Translations under genes and position numbers: made by a program | From: a virus | Virus record (IMG/VR): IMGVR_UViG_3300025131_000014 | Coordinates: 1 to 64,000 of that record | Strand: one strand, 5' to 3' | DNA: 64,000 nt | Notes under the pieces: model-generated | Databases searched by the model: none | What the model was told of the DNA's origin: nothing | The model's input: only the letters and a program-made list of their open reading frames with translations | Part shown: one piece after another, positions 23,579 to 36,100 of the stretch | Layout: each line of letters opens with the position of its first letter | How positions within the stretch are numbered: position 1 is the first letter of the stretch

Positions 23579-24145
23579 TTTTCCGAAATAGGAGTAGGAT
23601 GGGTCGACATAAAAAGGAGAATAAAGGTGGCCTTGTAAGTCCTTAAGGCTTGTAATTTCACATGAGCATGCAGAGCCGAGAGATTCTCCTTCTCTTATAG
23701 AATGAGACTATTCGGGCAGCTGAGTGGCTTAGAGGCGATTTCGTTGTAAAAAGAAACAGAATGATGAATGTGCGACTTCCCGTAACGAGGGTCATGGCCT
23801 GTCATCCTATACCTTATCGGTTGATCACGAATGGCTCATTCTTTTTTTTAGTAATGTAAGTGACGCTGGTGTACACAGTTCTGGATTTAGGTTACCTGCA
23901 AAATGTTTGTCTGTGCTACGGCATGAAGATGATTAGATGTAAAATGAAAGCCCTAAGCGGAGTAGTGTGGAGAACGGAGGGAAGACTCCTGTATCTTGTA
24001 AGACCCACGGGTCAATATGAACTATATAGGTATACTGTTATATAGAGAAGACGGTCCATAAAGTTAAGTTACTGCATTACTAATTTTTTAGCACTTAGGA
24101 GGACAATATTGTCTGTAATTATGAGGATAAGGACTAAGTGTTATT
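23579..24145 (+). ncRNA. About 570-nt structured 3' region / ncRNA candidate
   Basis: Noncoding stretch between the converging blocks. Stems seen: GCCTT/AAGGC (23630-23649), AGAATGA (23757) with TCATTCT plus a T-run near 23833-23848, CTATATA/TATATAG near 24020-24044, and CACTTAG/CTAAGTG (24092-24140) enclosing the palindrome GACAATATTGTC (24102-24113). A + strand terminator ends it. A tRNA-Tyr-like arm near 23715 does not complete a tRNA. Confidence 0.5.
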
Positions 24146-24187
24146 GGGGAATAAGGTTAGTGTCTACGCTTTATTCCCCTTTTTTTT
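24146..24187 (+). terminator. Strong Rho-independent terminator ending the + block
   Basis: GGGGAATAAG (24146-24155) pairs with CTTTATTCCCC (24169-24179), with one extra base, and eight T residues follow. The T-run lies only on the + side, so it stops + strand transcription before it enters the giant gene from behind. Confidence 0.9.
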
Positions 24188-24198
24188 AATTGCTTCAG

Positions 24199-27100
24199 CT
24201 AGTTTGCCATTTTTGTGTGGGTCATGTAATGGAACTTGTAATACTGGTTTCCTAAAGGAATTAGTTCAAGTGTTTCTTTAAGTAACTTGTTATGACCTTT
24301 TCTTACTCCTGCTTTATATTGTCCTTCTCCCATTAATTGCTGTATTATTGCTTTAGGCATATCTACAAGAATATCTGATAATGTTCCAATAGCAGGAGCT
24401 GGATTTCCTTTTGTCATTTGTAACATAGCATCAGGATTAATAAAGAAGGTTACTTCTGTATTTACTCTAGTGAATGTATTAAGCAGTAAAGTCATTCCCA
24501 TATTCATATAAAGTTGTTCTTCTTCATCTTCATCTTCAAATTCGATTTGTCCTAATAAGAATAAAGCAATGGCTAAAGCTGCTACAAAGTAGATCTCCGC
24601 CATATTTTTTCTCATATTGATTTTATCTACCTCATCAAGATTTTCAAATTCAGAAGCATCTTTTCCTATTAACTGTAGGCCAAACTGTTTAGCCATAAGT
24701 GTTGCAAATCCCATAGCTCCTGATTTTTCAAGAGCTGTTCCATAACTTCTCCAAGTTCCTTTAGTATATCTTTCTAAAGCTTCATCCCATCTCTGGTCTT
24801 CCCATCTATCAAACCATAATTCAGGAACCCAAGATCTGAACTGAAATAACATTCTTCCCAGAACATGTTTTTTACCAAGTATAGGTGATTTTCTGTCATA
24901 GTTACCATGTATTCTTCTAGCTGTTACATCAAATTTCATTTTAAATTTAAGCCATGCGGCACTTCCTTCTTCTGTATCAGAGAATTTATCCCATCCTTCA
25001 TTATTCTGAAGAGGAAATTCTTTAGCATTCCATTCTCCATTTTCATCAAAAGCATCCCATAATGGTTTTTCTTCTCCTTGGTTATTTTTTACTTTATTAA
25101 AGTGCATCATTGCTACTAGTATCTGTCCATATACAAAGAATTCTGATCTTTCCTGTAAGAGATATAACCAATTTCCACTTCTGGAGTCTTCGGATCCATA
25201 CATTGATTCTACTACCTGAGCAAGACCATCAAAGTTTGCCATAAGAGCTCTTACTTTCTTTCCTAGCTGTGTAGGAGCATATTTACCACCATTTATAGTT
25301 GACCCCATCATTGTAGTAAAAGCTTTTCTTGCATTACCAGGTGTGAATTCTGATTTACCTGCGGCATGTCTGAATACTGCAGATGTACCAAATACTAAGT
25401 TAGCTGTAGCTGAAAACCAGTTAAAGCCCATACCAAGAGCTTGTGTATAGGTTATTAATGCATTACCTATACTTTGTCCTGTTACTGGTCTTTGAAAGAA
25501 AGTTTTTAATGCATCTTCATATGCTTCTCTATTTTCATCTGTTATATCAAGCATTGGATCACCCTTCTTATTTGTTTTCCTAAACTTTTCTTCTTTGTTT
25601 AGTTCTGCATAGATGAAACTTTTTACCTTTTTTGGAAGAGGTTTAAGTGAGTTCTTATAGTTATCATAAGCTTCAGTATACGGTATATCATTAGCTAAGT
25701 CTTTTTGAAAGGTTTCAACAGCATCTTTTATTACTTCAAATTGCTGTTTAGCTTCATTTCCCATAAATCCTTTTTGTTTACCTAATATTTTTACAGGAGT
25801 CCCAGGTTCTTTAGTCATTCCATATAGAAGAGCTTCTATTGTATATTGTAGTTGTGCTTTAGCTCTTACGAGTCCTTTTTCTGCCTGCATAAGATCTCCT
25901 TCAGTTCCTTGTTTTTGTTTTTTACCTGATTGAGTTTTAGTCGCTGCTTTAATAGTTCCAAGTAATCTATTAGCTAAAAGAACTTGTGGTTCTACTCTTG
26001 CTTTATGTCTATAATTTGTAGCCATAGCTGCAAAAGCTTTAAGAATCTTACCAAGATCATAACTTTTTTGGTTAGGCATTAAAGTTTCTCCTGTCATCCA
26101 TAAAGGAATAGAAGGCATAGCTTGTCCTGTTGCAGTTTCTATAGTTCCGTATTCTATTTCAGCTTCTACACTATCTGTAAGAAGTGATACCATACTATTA
26201 TTAGCACCTGAAATAATTCCTCGGAGAGCAGAATCACTATATTTTTCTGTGAGATCTTTTACAAGATCAGGAATTCTATTCTTTTTTATATCGCTGTTAT
26301 CTGGAAGATACGCCCAAAACTTTTCCATACTATTTACATAGAAATCATAGAATTCTTTTAGCTCTGGAACTTTCATTACTTCTTCAAACTCTTTGTTCCA
26401 ATGTTTGGCTGCAGGTACTGATGGAACATAGCGACTAGCAAAATTGTATTTAAGGACAGCCCCACTTGGAATTTTTCCTCCTGATGTAAGGCTATTAAAA
26501 AGTTCATTATAGATAAAAGGACTGTTTTGAACATCCCATTTATCTCTAGCTGCTTCATATGCTCTTAGATCAAAATTACCGTCTTTATCTACAGATATTA
26601 CTTTTAAATCTTCTATTATTTCTGTTCTATTTTCAACAAACTTATTGAAAAGAGTTTTTTGTTCTGTTAATAGAGCATCTATCATTTCAGTAGCTACTTC
26701 TCTTCTTTCTTCATTTCCATCTACAAGCTTTTCTATAAGCTGTTCTCTATATTCTTTTCTTTGCTGAGCTGTAGTTGGTGCTTGTTCAATTCCTAAGTCT
26801 GTTTTTCGTGGATCATATATTTCTTTACCATCTATAAGCATACCAATATCGATAGCTACAATATTTTCTTTTTGCCATAGCATATGCTTTTTATAAGCAG
26901 CATTAGAAGGTCCTACTCCTTTTACACTATTGATATGATTTCTTTTTTCCCATAATTTTTGAAAATAAGAACGGTTGATTCTACTAAGTAAATTTCCTGT
27001 AAGTTCTCCATTTTCATCTTTTTGGGCAAGCTTGTCAAATTTTTCTTTTATATTGCCTGGTCCTATATTAAGTTTTTCAATTGCTACGTTTATATCTTTA

Positions 27101-30100
27101 ACATGACCTTCAAATTCATTACTAGCTTTTATAATAGCCTGTTGTAACCATTTATCTACAATTCTTACTATTGGAACTTGAGAAGAGAAAGCACCTCTTG
27201 TTTGAGCTGCAAATGCTCCTGTATCAAACTGAGGTCCAAATATATCTTTCATGGCTAAGTCTAATCCTGCAGATGAATTAACCATTTTTCCTATTATTTC
27301 TCTAGCACCATGTGTCCATCTTGTTTCTAAATCTTGAAGTTGACTAGCAATATCTCCAAAGTTATATCCATGAAATTGTGTTTCTCTGGTTACTCTGTTC
27401 ATAACCCCTTTCCAGGATTTAATTATTTTAATTACTGAGTCAAGTTCAGAAAGATTTCCTCCTTTATGCAAAACTTTATCTGCCCAGTCTAGCTGTTCTT
27501 TTGCTATTTTAAGTGTTTCAACTGAAGTTTGTTCTCGTAAAAGATCATCTCTTTGTTCTTTTATTTTAGCTATTCTTGCTTCTAAAGGAGCAACTGGATC
27601 TTCTCCTTTGTTTTCTAAAGAACTTGCTCTAGTAATACTTCTTTCAAGATTTTTTATTTGATTGTTAAGCGAATTAATAATGATCTGTGTAGCTGAGTCA
27701 AGTTCTCTTTTCTTTTTTCTTTGTTTTTGCGGCATCGCATCAGTACTGTAATCGCCTTCAGGTCTTTCATCAGTTACTACTATAATGTAACCTCTGTTTG
27801 AATCTGGAAATACTTTAGCAGTTACACCAGGATTTTCAGCTTCGATCTGTTCAGCTCGGCTATTTGCTGTTGTAATAAGAGTAAATAGTTTCTTTCCTCC
27901 GTGTCTATTAAGTAAGCCATAGCCTTTTTCTATATTATATAAAGAAAGATTTCTTATAGGAACTTCTTTTGCTTTAGGTTTTTGAGCATAGAATACTTCA
28001 CCTTTTTTAGTAGCTATTCCTATTTTTCCTGTTACTACAATAGGAGTTGCAAGTTTATTAACAGTTCCTTCTTTTATAGCTTTCTTTATAAGTTCATTAG
28101 AATACTTAGGACCTACTCCTTCAATTGTTGATACAGTAATATGAGGATGTTTAACTTTAGATTGTGGATTTTCTATAATAAGTGCCTGACCTTTTTCATC
28201 TTCTACAGTTGCTATTACAGTTAAAGGTATTTCTTGTGTATAAGGTAATGAGTTTATAAGATCTTGATCGGGCATAAATTGAATTGTAGAATGATGCATA
28301 TGAACATTCTTATGTTTTGCTGGAAAAGTTTCTAAGAGAGTCTTATGTACTTTTTTAGAAATAAAGACAGCAGCATAAAGAGCATCTTTTTTAAGTTCTC
28401 CTAATGATATAGGTGCTTCTTTTTTAGGCATATCATCCTTTCCCCAAGCTGCATCTAAGAAATCATCTCCCATCATATTTCCATCGATACCTGCATCTGA
28501 AATAGGATCATCTGCTTTGAGTTCTTTAAAAGGTAATATACCTTGATCTAAATTTTTATATGTAACGTTTTTATTTAGTTCTTTAGTTGCCCATTGCTCT
28601 AAAGTTATAGGGTTTTTTATAGTCTCTCCTGCTTCTCTTTCTCTGTCTAGATATTCTGCCAATACTGCATCCATATAGTCAAAAGCATCACTTACTGCTC
28701 CTACTTCAGGCCATTCCAGTATATCTACTATCTGTTTATTAACAGGTGTTTTATTTGCACGTCCTAGTGAGCTAAAAGTTCTCATATATGTATACATACC
28801 CTCACCGTAAAACTCATCAATATGTGTTAGCAGAGCCTCCCATTCTGTTGGCCATTTTTCTTTAGGTTCTTTATATATAGGTAATGCACTTATAATATTA
28901 CCTACATTCAATTGGAATTTGTTTTTGTTTTCTGCTGCTATTAGTACATACTCTGTTTTTAGAGTAATTTTTTCGCCATACTTGTCTGTTACTTCTATTT
29001 CTTTAGGAAGTCTTTCTTCTATTCTTTGTCCTTCTGCATTTGTATAAGTTTTGTTAAGTAATGTATCTTTTGGAGTAGGATCATAAACAGAATCCCATTC
29101 TTCTGCTCTTTTAGTCATATCCAAATATTTATTCAATCTGGATATTGGTTTTTCTATATCTTCTGAGGATTTATATTTTGGAGCCAATTCTGTATAATGA
29201 ATCCAACTCCCACTTGGTATATAAGCATTTTGGAAATATTCGCCAGGAATAAATTTACCATCATATTCAGTACCTTTTGTTTTAAGATATTCTTCCAATT
29301 TCTTGTTGTCTGAATCAAATTCTTCTTTAAACTTCTTGGCTATTAAGGCATCAATTATAATTCTCCCAACACTAAGGTCTGGTTGTCCTCCAAACTCTTC
29401 AACTATCATTTGAGATGCGCCAGGTGCTGCACGACCAACTCCTTCATCCCATGTCCCTCTATGTTCTATTATTTCCCCTTGTGCCTCATTATTAAATTTA
29501 GCAGCTATAAGAGATTCAATAGACATATCTTTATATTCTTTTAATTTCCCTTTTACATAATCTCCTATAACACGTTCATATTGTACTAAATCTTTATCTT
29601 TTTCATATTTATATTCCTTAATGGTATATTTACCTTTTTTAATCTTAATCTCTTTTTTAGATACTATTTCATCCCATGCTTCGAATTTTAACTGTTTGAT
29701 TATTTCTTCATCTGTTATCTCAATTATTTTACCTTTATCTGCAACTCTTTTACTAGTGCCTGATTTGCTTCTTGTAGCATAATCCAATGCTGTGTCTAAA
29801 TAAGGAGTCAAAGAAACCCCTGTTGTTTTGCCTCCAAAATTATCTTGTGCAAAAATTGTTAAGTCTCCGTTCTTATCTATTTTATATTGAGATTCAAGAG
29901 ATACGCCCCTATATACCTTTTTCTGTTTCTGAGCAATTTCTTTAGGATTCTGATTATATCTTACTTGTTTTTCTTCTTCAGTAATCGCAGGCACTTCTTC
30001 AATATCCCCTTTTTTTATGTTTTCTGTTTTTTTGACTTTAACACCTTTAACCCCACTACTTTGTTGTGTTGGTTGAGTGGATTCTAATTCTTGTTGAGCT

Positions 30101-33100
30101 AATATTAAACCTTCCAAGAATGCTTGGTCTATTAATTGATTTGTGTTATGAGTAAAGCTCTCATACTGCATTAACTTTTTAGCAGCTTCTGAATTAGAGT
30201 TTTGTTTAAAAGACTCAACTACAAGTTGTTTCATTAAACCTAAACTATCTGTTTTTTTCATTTGTGCAACAGTACCTTTACCTCTTATTTTTTTCCCATA
30301 TCCTCCAATCCCAACATATTTGTTATAAGTAGCTTGATCAAAAGTACCAGACTTATTAGATTGATAAGCATGTTCTACACTGCCGTATTCTCTACCTTTC
30401 CAAGTAAACTCTCTTGGAGCTAGATTAGATAAAATTTTGGTAGAATATTCAGACTCAGCTTGTCCCCAGTATACATTAATAGTTCCTTTCTTTTCAACCT
30501 CACTAGTTTGTTGTGCTGGTCCAATATTTAATTTACCAGTATTAAACCATTCTTTACTAAATATAATATTAGAAGGAATAGGTCCAGCAGCATTAAACAT
30601 ATCAATCATTTCTAATCCTGTGTAGCCATTTAAAGATGCTTTAGTAGTATTTCTGTACGCTACTTTAAATTGTTTATTAGGATTAGCTCTGGCAGTCTCA
30701 TATAAAGATTTAATAGATTCTGTAATTTGTTGAGGAGAAATAGATTTAAGACCTTTATTTTCTTTTACTCTTAAATCTTTCGTAGGTAAAGCATAAGCAT
30801 TTCCTTGTAATCCTTCTCCTTGTCCATACTTAGCACCAAATTTATCTTTAGCTTTTTTAGCTGCCCCTGCACCATGCCTACCTTCTGGATTACTTCCAAA
30901 TACAAATATTGTATTTTCTTCAGGAGTTATATCGCCCTCATAATATTGAGCGACCTCTTCTTTTACCTCTATATCACTGTCTTCTGGTACTATTGTAGGG
31001 TCATTAAATCCATATTCTTTATTAAGTCTATCAGCTATAGCTCTTTGGAACTCAATCATTCTTTCTTTAAACTCTTTTTCTCCTCCTTGATATCCAGTGT
31101 CTCTTAAAATGTTATTATATGCCTCAAGTTCTTCTAGAGTAAGTGGAATAGCGTCATAAAACTTTCCTGTTCTTCCTGTACCTCCCACAGCTCCAACACC
31201 TCCGTCTCTTTCAGCTTGGCCATATCGCTCAATTCTTGCTTTTCCGTGTAGTCCTGATCGTAAATTTATTTTTAATTGGTAAGTATTATCCCAAATATTC
31301 TTTATAGTCTTTTCAGGATACGTACCTAAGTAAAGATCAGGAGTTACAACACGATCAACAAATTCACTATCTTCTACAATATCGGCTGCATCCTTATAAA
31401 ATTCTTTTTGGGCTCCTACTAAGTTAAGTGTTTGATTAAGAGCAGCTTCATAAAGACTTTTATCTTCAAATGTTTCAGCTAAAGGATTATCCTTTTTTAA
31501 GGATCCAACTAAGTCAGCAAGTAAGCTTAATAGTTTTTCCCATATATTTTTACCTTCTTCATATCCTTTAGGTATTTTATGGGATAACATAAATGTTCTT
31601 AATCCTTTAGAGGCTGAAATTCCTGCTGTAAATTCATTTACTGGATGATTAATAGAAACAAGAGGGTATATATATGTTGATTCTGCCCATGTTAATGTTT
31701 GATTATTAATAGATTTTTCTTTAACTCTTATAAAGTCTGCTTCAGTAACTCCGTCTTTACCAAATAGCTGGGCCAATGTAACAACTTCTTCTGTTGTATC
31801 CTCACCTTGTAAAACTCGTGTATCTGGTGATGCTGCTATTAGAGCGTCTTTAGTATGTGTAGCTAATTTAATAAGTTGATTAACAATTTTCTTTGTTTCT
31901 GGTGAGGCAATGCCTTTCCTGACTTGATTTATAGCTGCTAAAGTTAAGAAGTGTGTTAATTCATGTATAATAATAGTTTCTTCTAAATATCTTTGATTTT
32001 CAGGAGCAAGTTCACTTGTCCATCCTGTATCTTCTCTTTTAAAACTAACCTCTGCTAGTGTGTATTCTCCTTGGTCATTAAAGCTGCTTCGAAACACTCC
32101 GCTTGATATTGGACCTTTTGTTCCATTAATCTTAATAGTTACTTTAATATTTTGAGGAAGTGTTTCTATAACTTCTTTATAAGCAGTGGCCATTTTTTTA
32201 TGATAGTCACTATTAGAGTTAAATCTAATATCCTCTAACATTTCAATAATTTGTTCTTTTTGATTTTTTATACCTTTGGTTACTTCTGTAATTGAGGGGT
32301 CTTCTGACGGGTCTTTGCCTAAATTATCTCCTACTAACTTTAATCCACTATTGAAAGTATTGGGTGGAGGTATAGTGTTTTCTCCAGAAAGTTCTACTAT
32401 TTCTTCTGGAAGATTTTCTGTATTAAGACTTATTGCTATAGGATCGTTAGGATTGTACTCACTTTCTTGTCTGGTTCCTAATGTGCTTATTCTTCTATAT
32501 ACAGTATATCCTAGAGTACCTTCTTCTTTTTCTTCTCCCATTTTTTCATAAAGTTCCCATCTGTTGGTCTCGTTATTTCTAAAAGAAAGAAAGTGAGCAT
32601 AAAACTTTCCTGGGCCTAAATTACCTAATCCTTCAATTGTTGTTATAAATTTTTCATTTTCTGTAGGAATTTCTCCATCAATACTTTGTCCTGCAGTAGT
32701 ACCTTTAAGTTTTATATACTCTTTTCCTTTTATTTGATTTTTTTTATCAAATGAACTGATTTTTGTAGTTCGGTAAGGTTTATGCTGAAAGTACTGTCTG
32801 GTAAAATTAGTAGGATTTTTATAATAGAAAGGATTTGTTAATGGTTGTCCTAATATAAAAGTATCAAGAAGTGCAACATTAGAAGCTACACTTCTTATTG
32901 CTTCAGGATAACCAAGGTCCATCATTACAGGATATGGAATTAGTCTAAAGAAGTTTCTTGGACTTTGTGTGCCTCCTGTTGCATATGTATATTTTATAAG
33001 GTCATAGGCTAGCTTTTTTAAAGAAACGGTAGCTTCAGCACCATCTGTATAAGGGACTTTTTGATCAGTTTGAGACCATGCAAAGAATTCTCTTACCAGA

Positions 33101-36100
33101 TCAGGCTCCTCTATTTTTTCATTTCCACTTGCCATATATTCAAGACGGGAGGGTGTATTTCCGATATCTTCTGATAAACGAGGGTAAAGTCTTTTTAATA
33201 GTTTACTTCTTTTCCCCCATTCTGTTTGTTGAAGAGCTTTTACTCTTCTGGCTAATGAATTTCTGGCTAAAACTATTGTCGTTTTGCCTTCTTCTTCTTT
33301 TCTTTCTTTTACTTCATCATATAAAAGTCTTTTTCTAAGGTCTTCAAGAGATTCATCAGGAAAGAGCTGGTCAAATACTAGGGAATTTAGGTATTGTTTT
33401 AGATCTGTAAATATTTCTGCTTTTCTATCAATATTCATAGAAGCTATTCCTCCTAATTCTCCTATACTATTAGTAGCTTGCATGAAAACAGGAGATTCAT
33501 AGGGATATAATTCTTTAAATAATTGAGTAGCAAGTACTTCTCCATACATTGCAGATGCTCCTATTAGTCCATTAGGATTGAAAATAAACACATCACCATT
33601 TGGCTGTTGATTTAGTTCTCCTATTATCTGTTCAGTTCCTTTTAGATAGGTTATCCCTTCTCCATCCATAACATCAACTAGTTTTTGTTTTAGCTCTAAT
33701 GCATTTAACATTGTTTTTCCTGGATGTCTTAAAGGTTGGTTAGTATTAGTTACATTTTGGGCGGCTGAAATATCTTCTCCCATTGTTTGGATTACATTTA
33801 ATGCTTCTAGTATCTTTAATTGGTCGTTCCAATAGTTATCTCCTTTATTTTCAGGAGCTGTACCAATCATTTCTTTCATTTCTTTTAAACTAAAAGTATC
33901 ATCAAGATAGTCTTGAGGATAAAGTTTATCTGTGTCTTCTGTTATTTGACCATTTTTTTTGATCATTTCTTTTACTTCATTAAATGCTTCTTCACTAGCT
34001 TTTACCCTGCCCATTATTATATCTTCTGTAACTTTACTTATTTTAGTAGTGTAAGCTTTTACCCACATATGAACTGCCTCTTGATTTGCAAAAGTTCCCA
34101 CATATCTTTCATCAAAGCCTTGAGAAATCATGGCTAAAGCTATTCCAAATGTAGAACCGCTCATATTTAGCTTATGAAGATCCTGATCATTACCATTATC
34201 CATACTGGCAGACTGGAATCCTGATGATACATCATTTTTTGTACCTTTTCTAGATACTAGTTTGACATCGGATACTTTATTTCCTTCATATATTTCTTTA
34301 CCATCATCAGATTTAAACTTTATTTGAAGTGGTACTAAAAGTTTTCTTTTGGAATTTTCAGGATCTGTTATTACTTGCTTAAATTGTGTATCTACTGTTT
34401 GAGCTAATGCAAGATAAGTATTGAATAAAGAGAAAACACCCATTCCAGTTTGTCCGTCTTTGTTAATAAAGAAGAAGTCTCTTTGAGCTTTTGGTGTAAT
34501 AAAGTTAGGTAAAGCTTCATTTTTATTTTTGAGGGCTTCAAGTTCTAATCCTATTTCTCCTATTCTTATTTTTCCTTCATCTAATGGGGTTAATCCTTTT
34601 ATTACTGCTTCAGGAGTTGACATTACTTCATTATAGATCTCTATTACCTGATTTTGAAGGCCTTTCATAGATTCTCGTAGTTCTGCTTCTAACTCATCAA
34701 TATTTTTAATTGCCTCATCTATTGTTTTTCCTTCTTCTTCAGCTTTCTTTCTCTTTTCTTCTTTCTTAATTAAGAGATCTTCAGCATGTTCTTTTGAAGC
34801 ATATTTAACGATTCTACCGTCTTTAGTGACCCATGTCCAGTATTTATAGGTCCTTAGTTTATCTACATCAAAGTCAGATCCCATTTGAGTTACTATCTCA
34901 TCAGGTACTATTGCAAGATCTCCCATATATTCAGGTAAGAATCCCACTATTTCGAAGCCTGCCATACTACTATGACCTTGAAAAGGTATTCTAAATCCAA
35001 ATAGATCAAGAACATCACCACTAACTTTATCGCTATCAAATACTACTTTACCGTTTTCATCTTTTTTAGTATAGTCACTTATTCTTAATATTTTTCCATT
35101 CCCATCTTTAACGGTCCATGGTACTAATATTTGTGCTTTTTGGACTTTATTGTCTTTAGTTAGCATATAATTTAGTCCATCTTCTGGATTATATCCTGGA
35201 GTCCATACAATATCAGATTTATGAGAATTAGAAAGTTCATTAAACCCTCTAACTCCTTTAAAACCTACATTTGATCCTTGTATATAAGCATTTCCAGGTA
35301 AAGTAGATTTAAGTATTTTATTCTTTATAAGAGAAAGAACTAAAGGTTCCATTCTAAAAGATGACATATGAAATCCTAATGGTAATTCAAATTGTGTATA
35401 ACCATCAGTTAATCCTAATGCCATAAGATCATTAAGAGGATACCCTCTATCCATTGCCTCTTCTACTAGTATTTTCCTAAGTTTTCGTAAATCTGTTATT
35501 TGAATTGTTTCTACTTCTTTCCATACATCAGGTTCAACTTCTATTTCCTTTTTTACCTTTACAGCTTTTACTGATGTTAGAAATTCATTATATTTTTTCT
35601 CTAAGATTTTTATTTGGACTTCGCCAAATTTAGTTCGTAAGTAATCAAAGTCAGTACCATTTTTAGATTTTCCAAAAAGGTTTTCAAATAGCATTTTTTG
35701 TCCTTGAGTAGCCTCTCTTATAACTTCTTTAGCTCCCTTATATGGATTTTCTTGTTGTATTTTATAACCAGATCGATCTAGACTTAGAACATTTTTAAAT
35801 TTTAAATCAGAGAGCATATTGCCTTCTTTATCAAATATTGTTTCTACACCTTGGGCTCCTGTTTTTACACCACTTACATATATTAATGCATCACCACCAG
35901 CATCTTCTAACCCTAATAAAACATTTTCTATTTCTAACCCTTCAACTACTTGAGGAACTAAAGGAAAAGCAGATGTTTTTAAGTACATAGTAATAGCTGC
36001 TCTTGTAGTTTGTTCCATTTTAAAACCTGTGTATACAGGTTTAAGAGGTTGTAAAATAACATCTTTCATCTCCATATCAGTGTACTTGGATTTTTCAAGT

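Noticed and set aside
23700-23800. tRNA-Tyr-like arm (GAGTGGCTTAGAGG plus a TTGTAAA loop)
   Set aside because: The anticodon stem pairs poorly, no standard T-arm follows, and no acceptor stem closes. It is more likely part of the structured 3' region.
23860-24045. 61-codon + strand ORF after the polymerase
   Set aside because: No leader, odd composition, and it overlaps several stems of the noncoding region.
24146-24187. Bidirectional terminator serving the giant gene
   Set aside because: On the - strand no T-run follows the stem, so only the + direction is supported.
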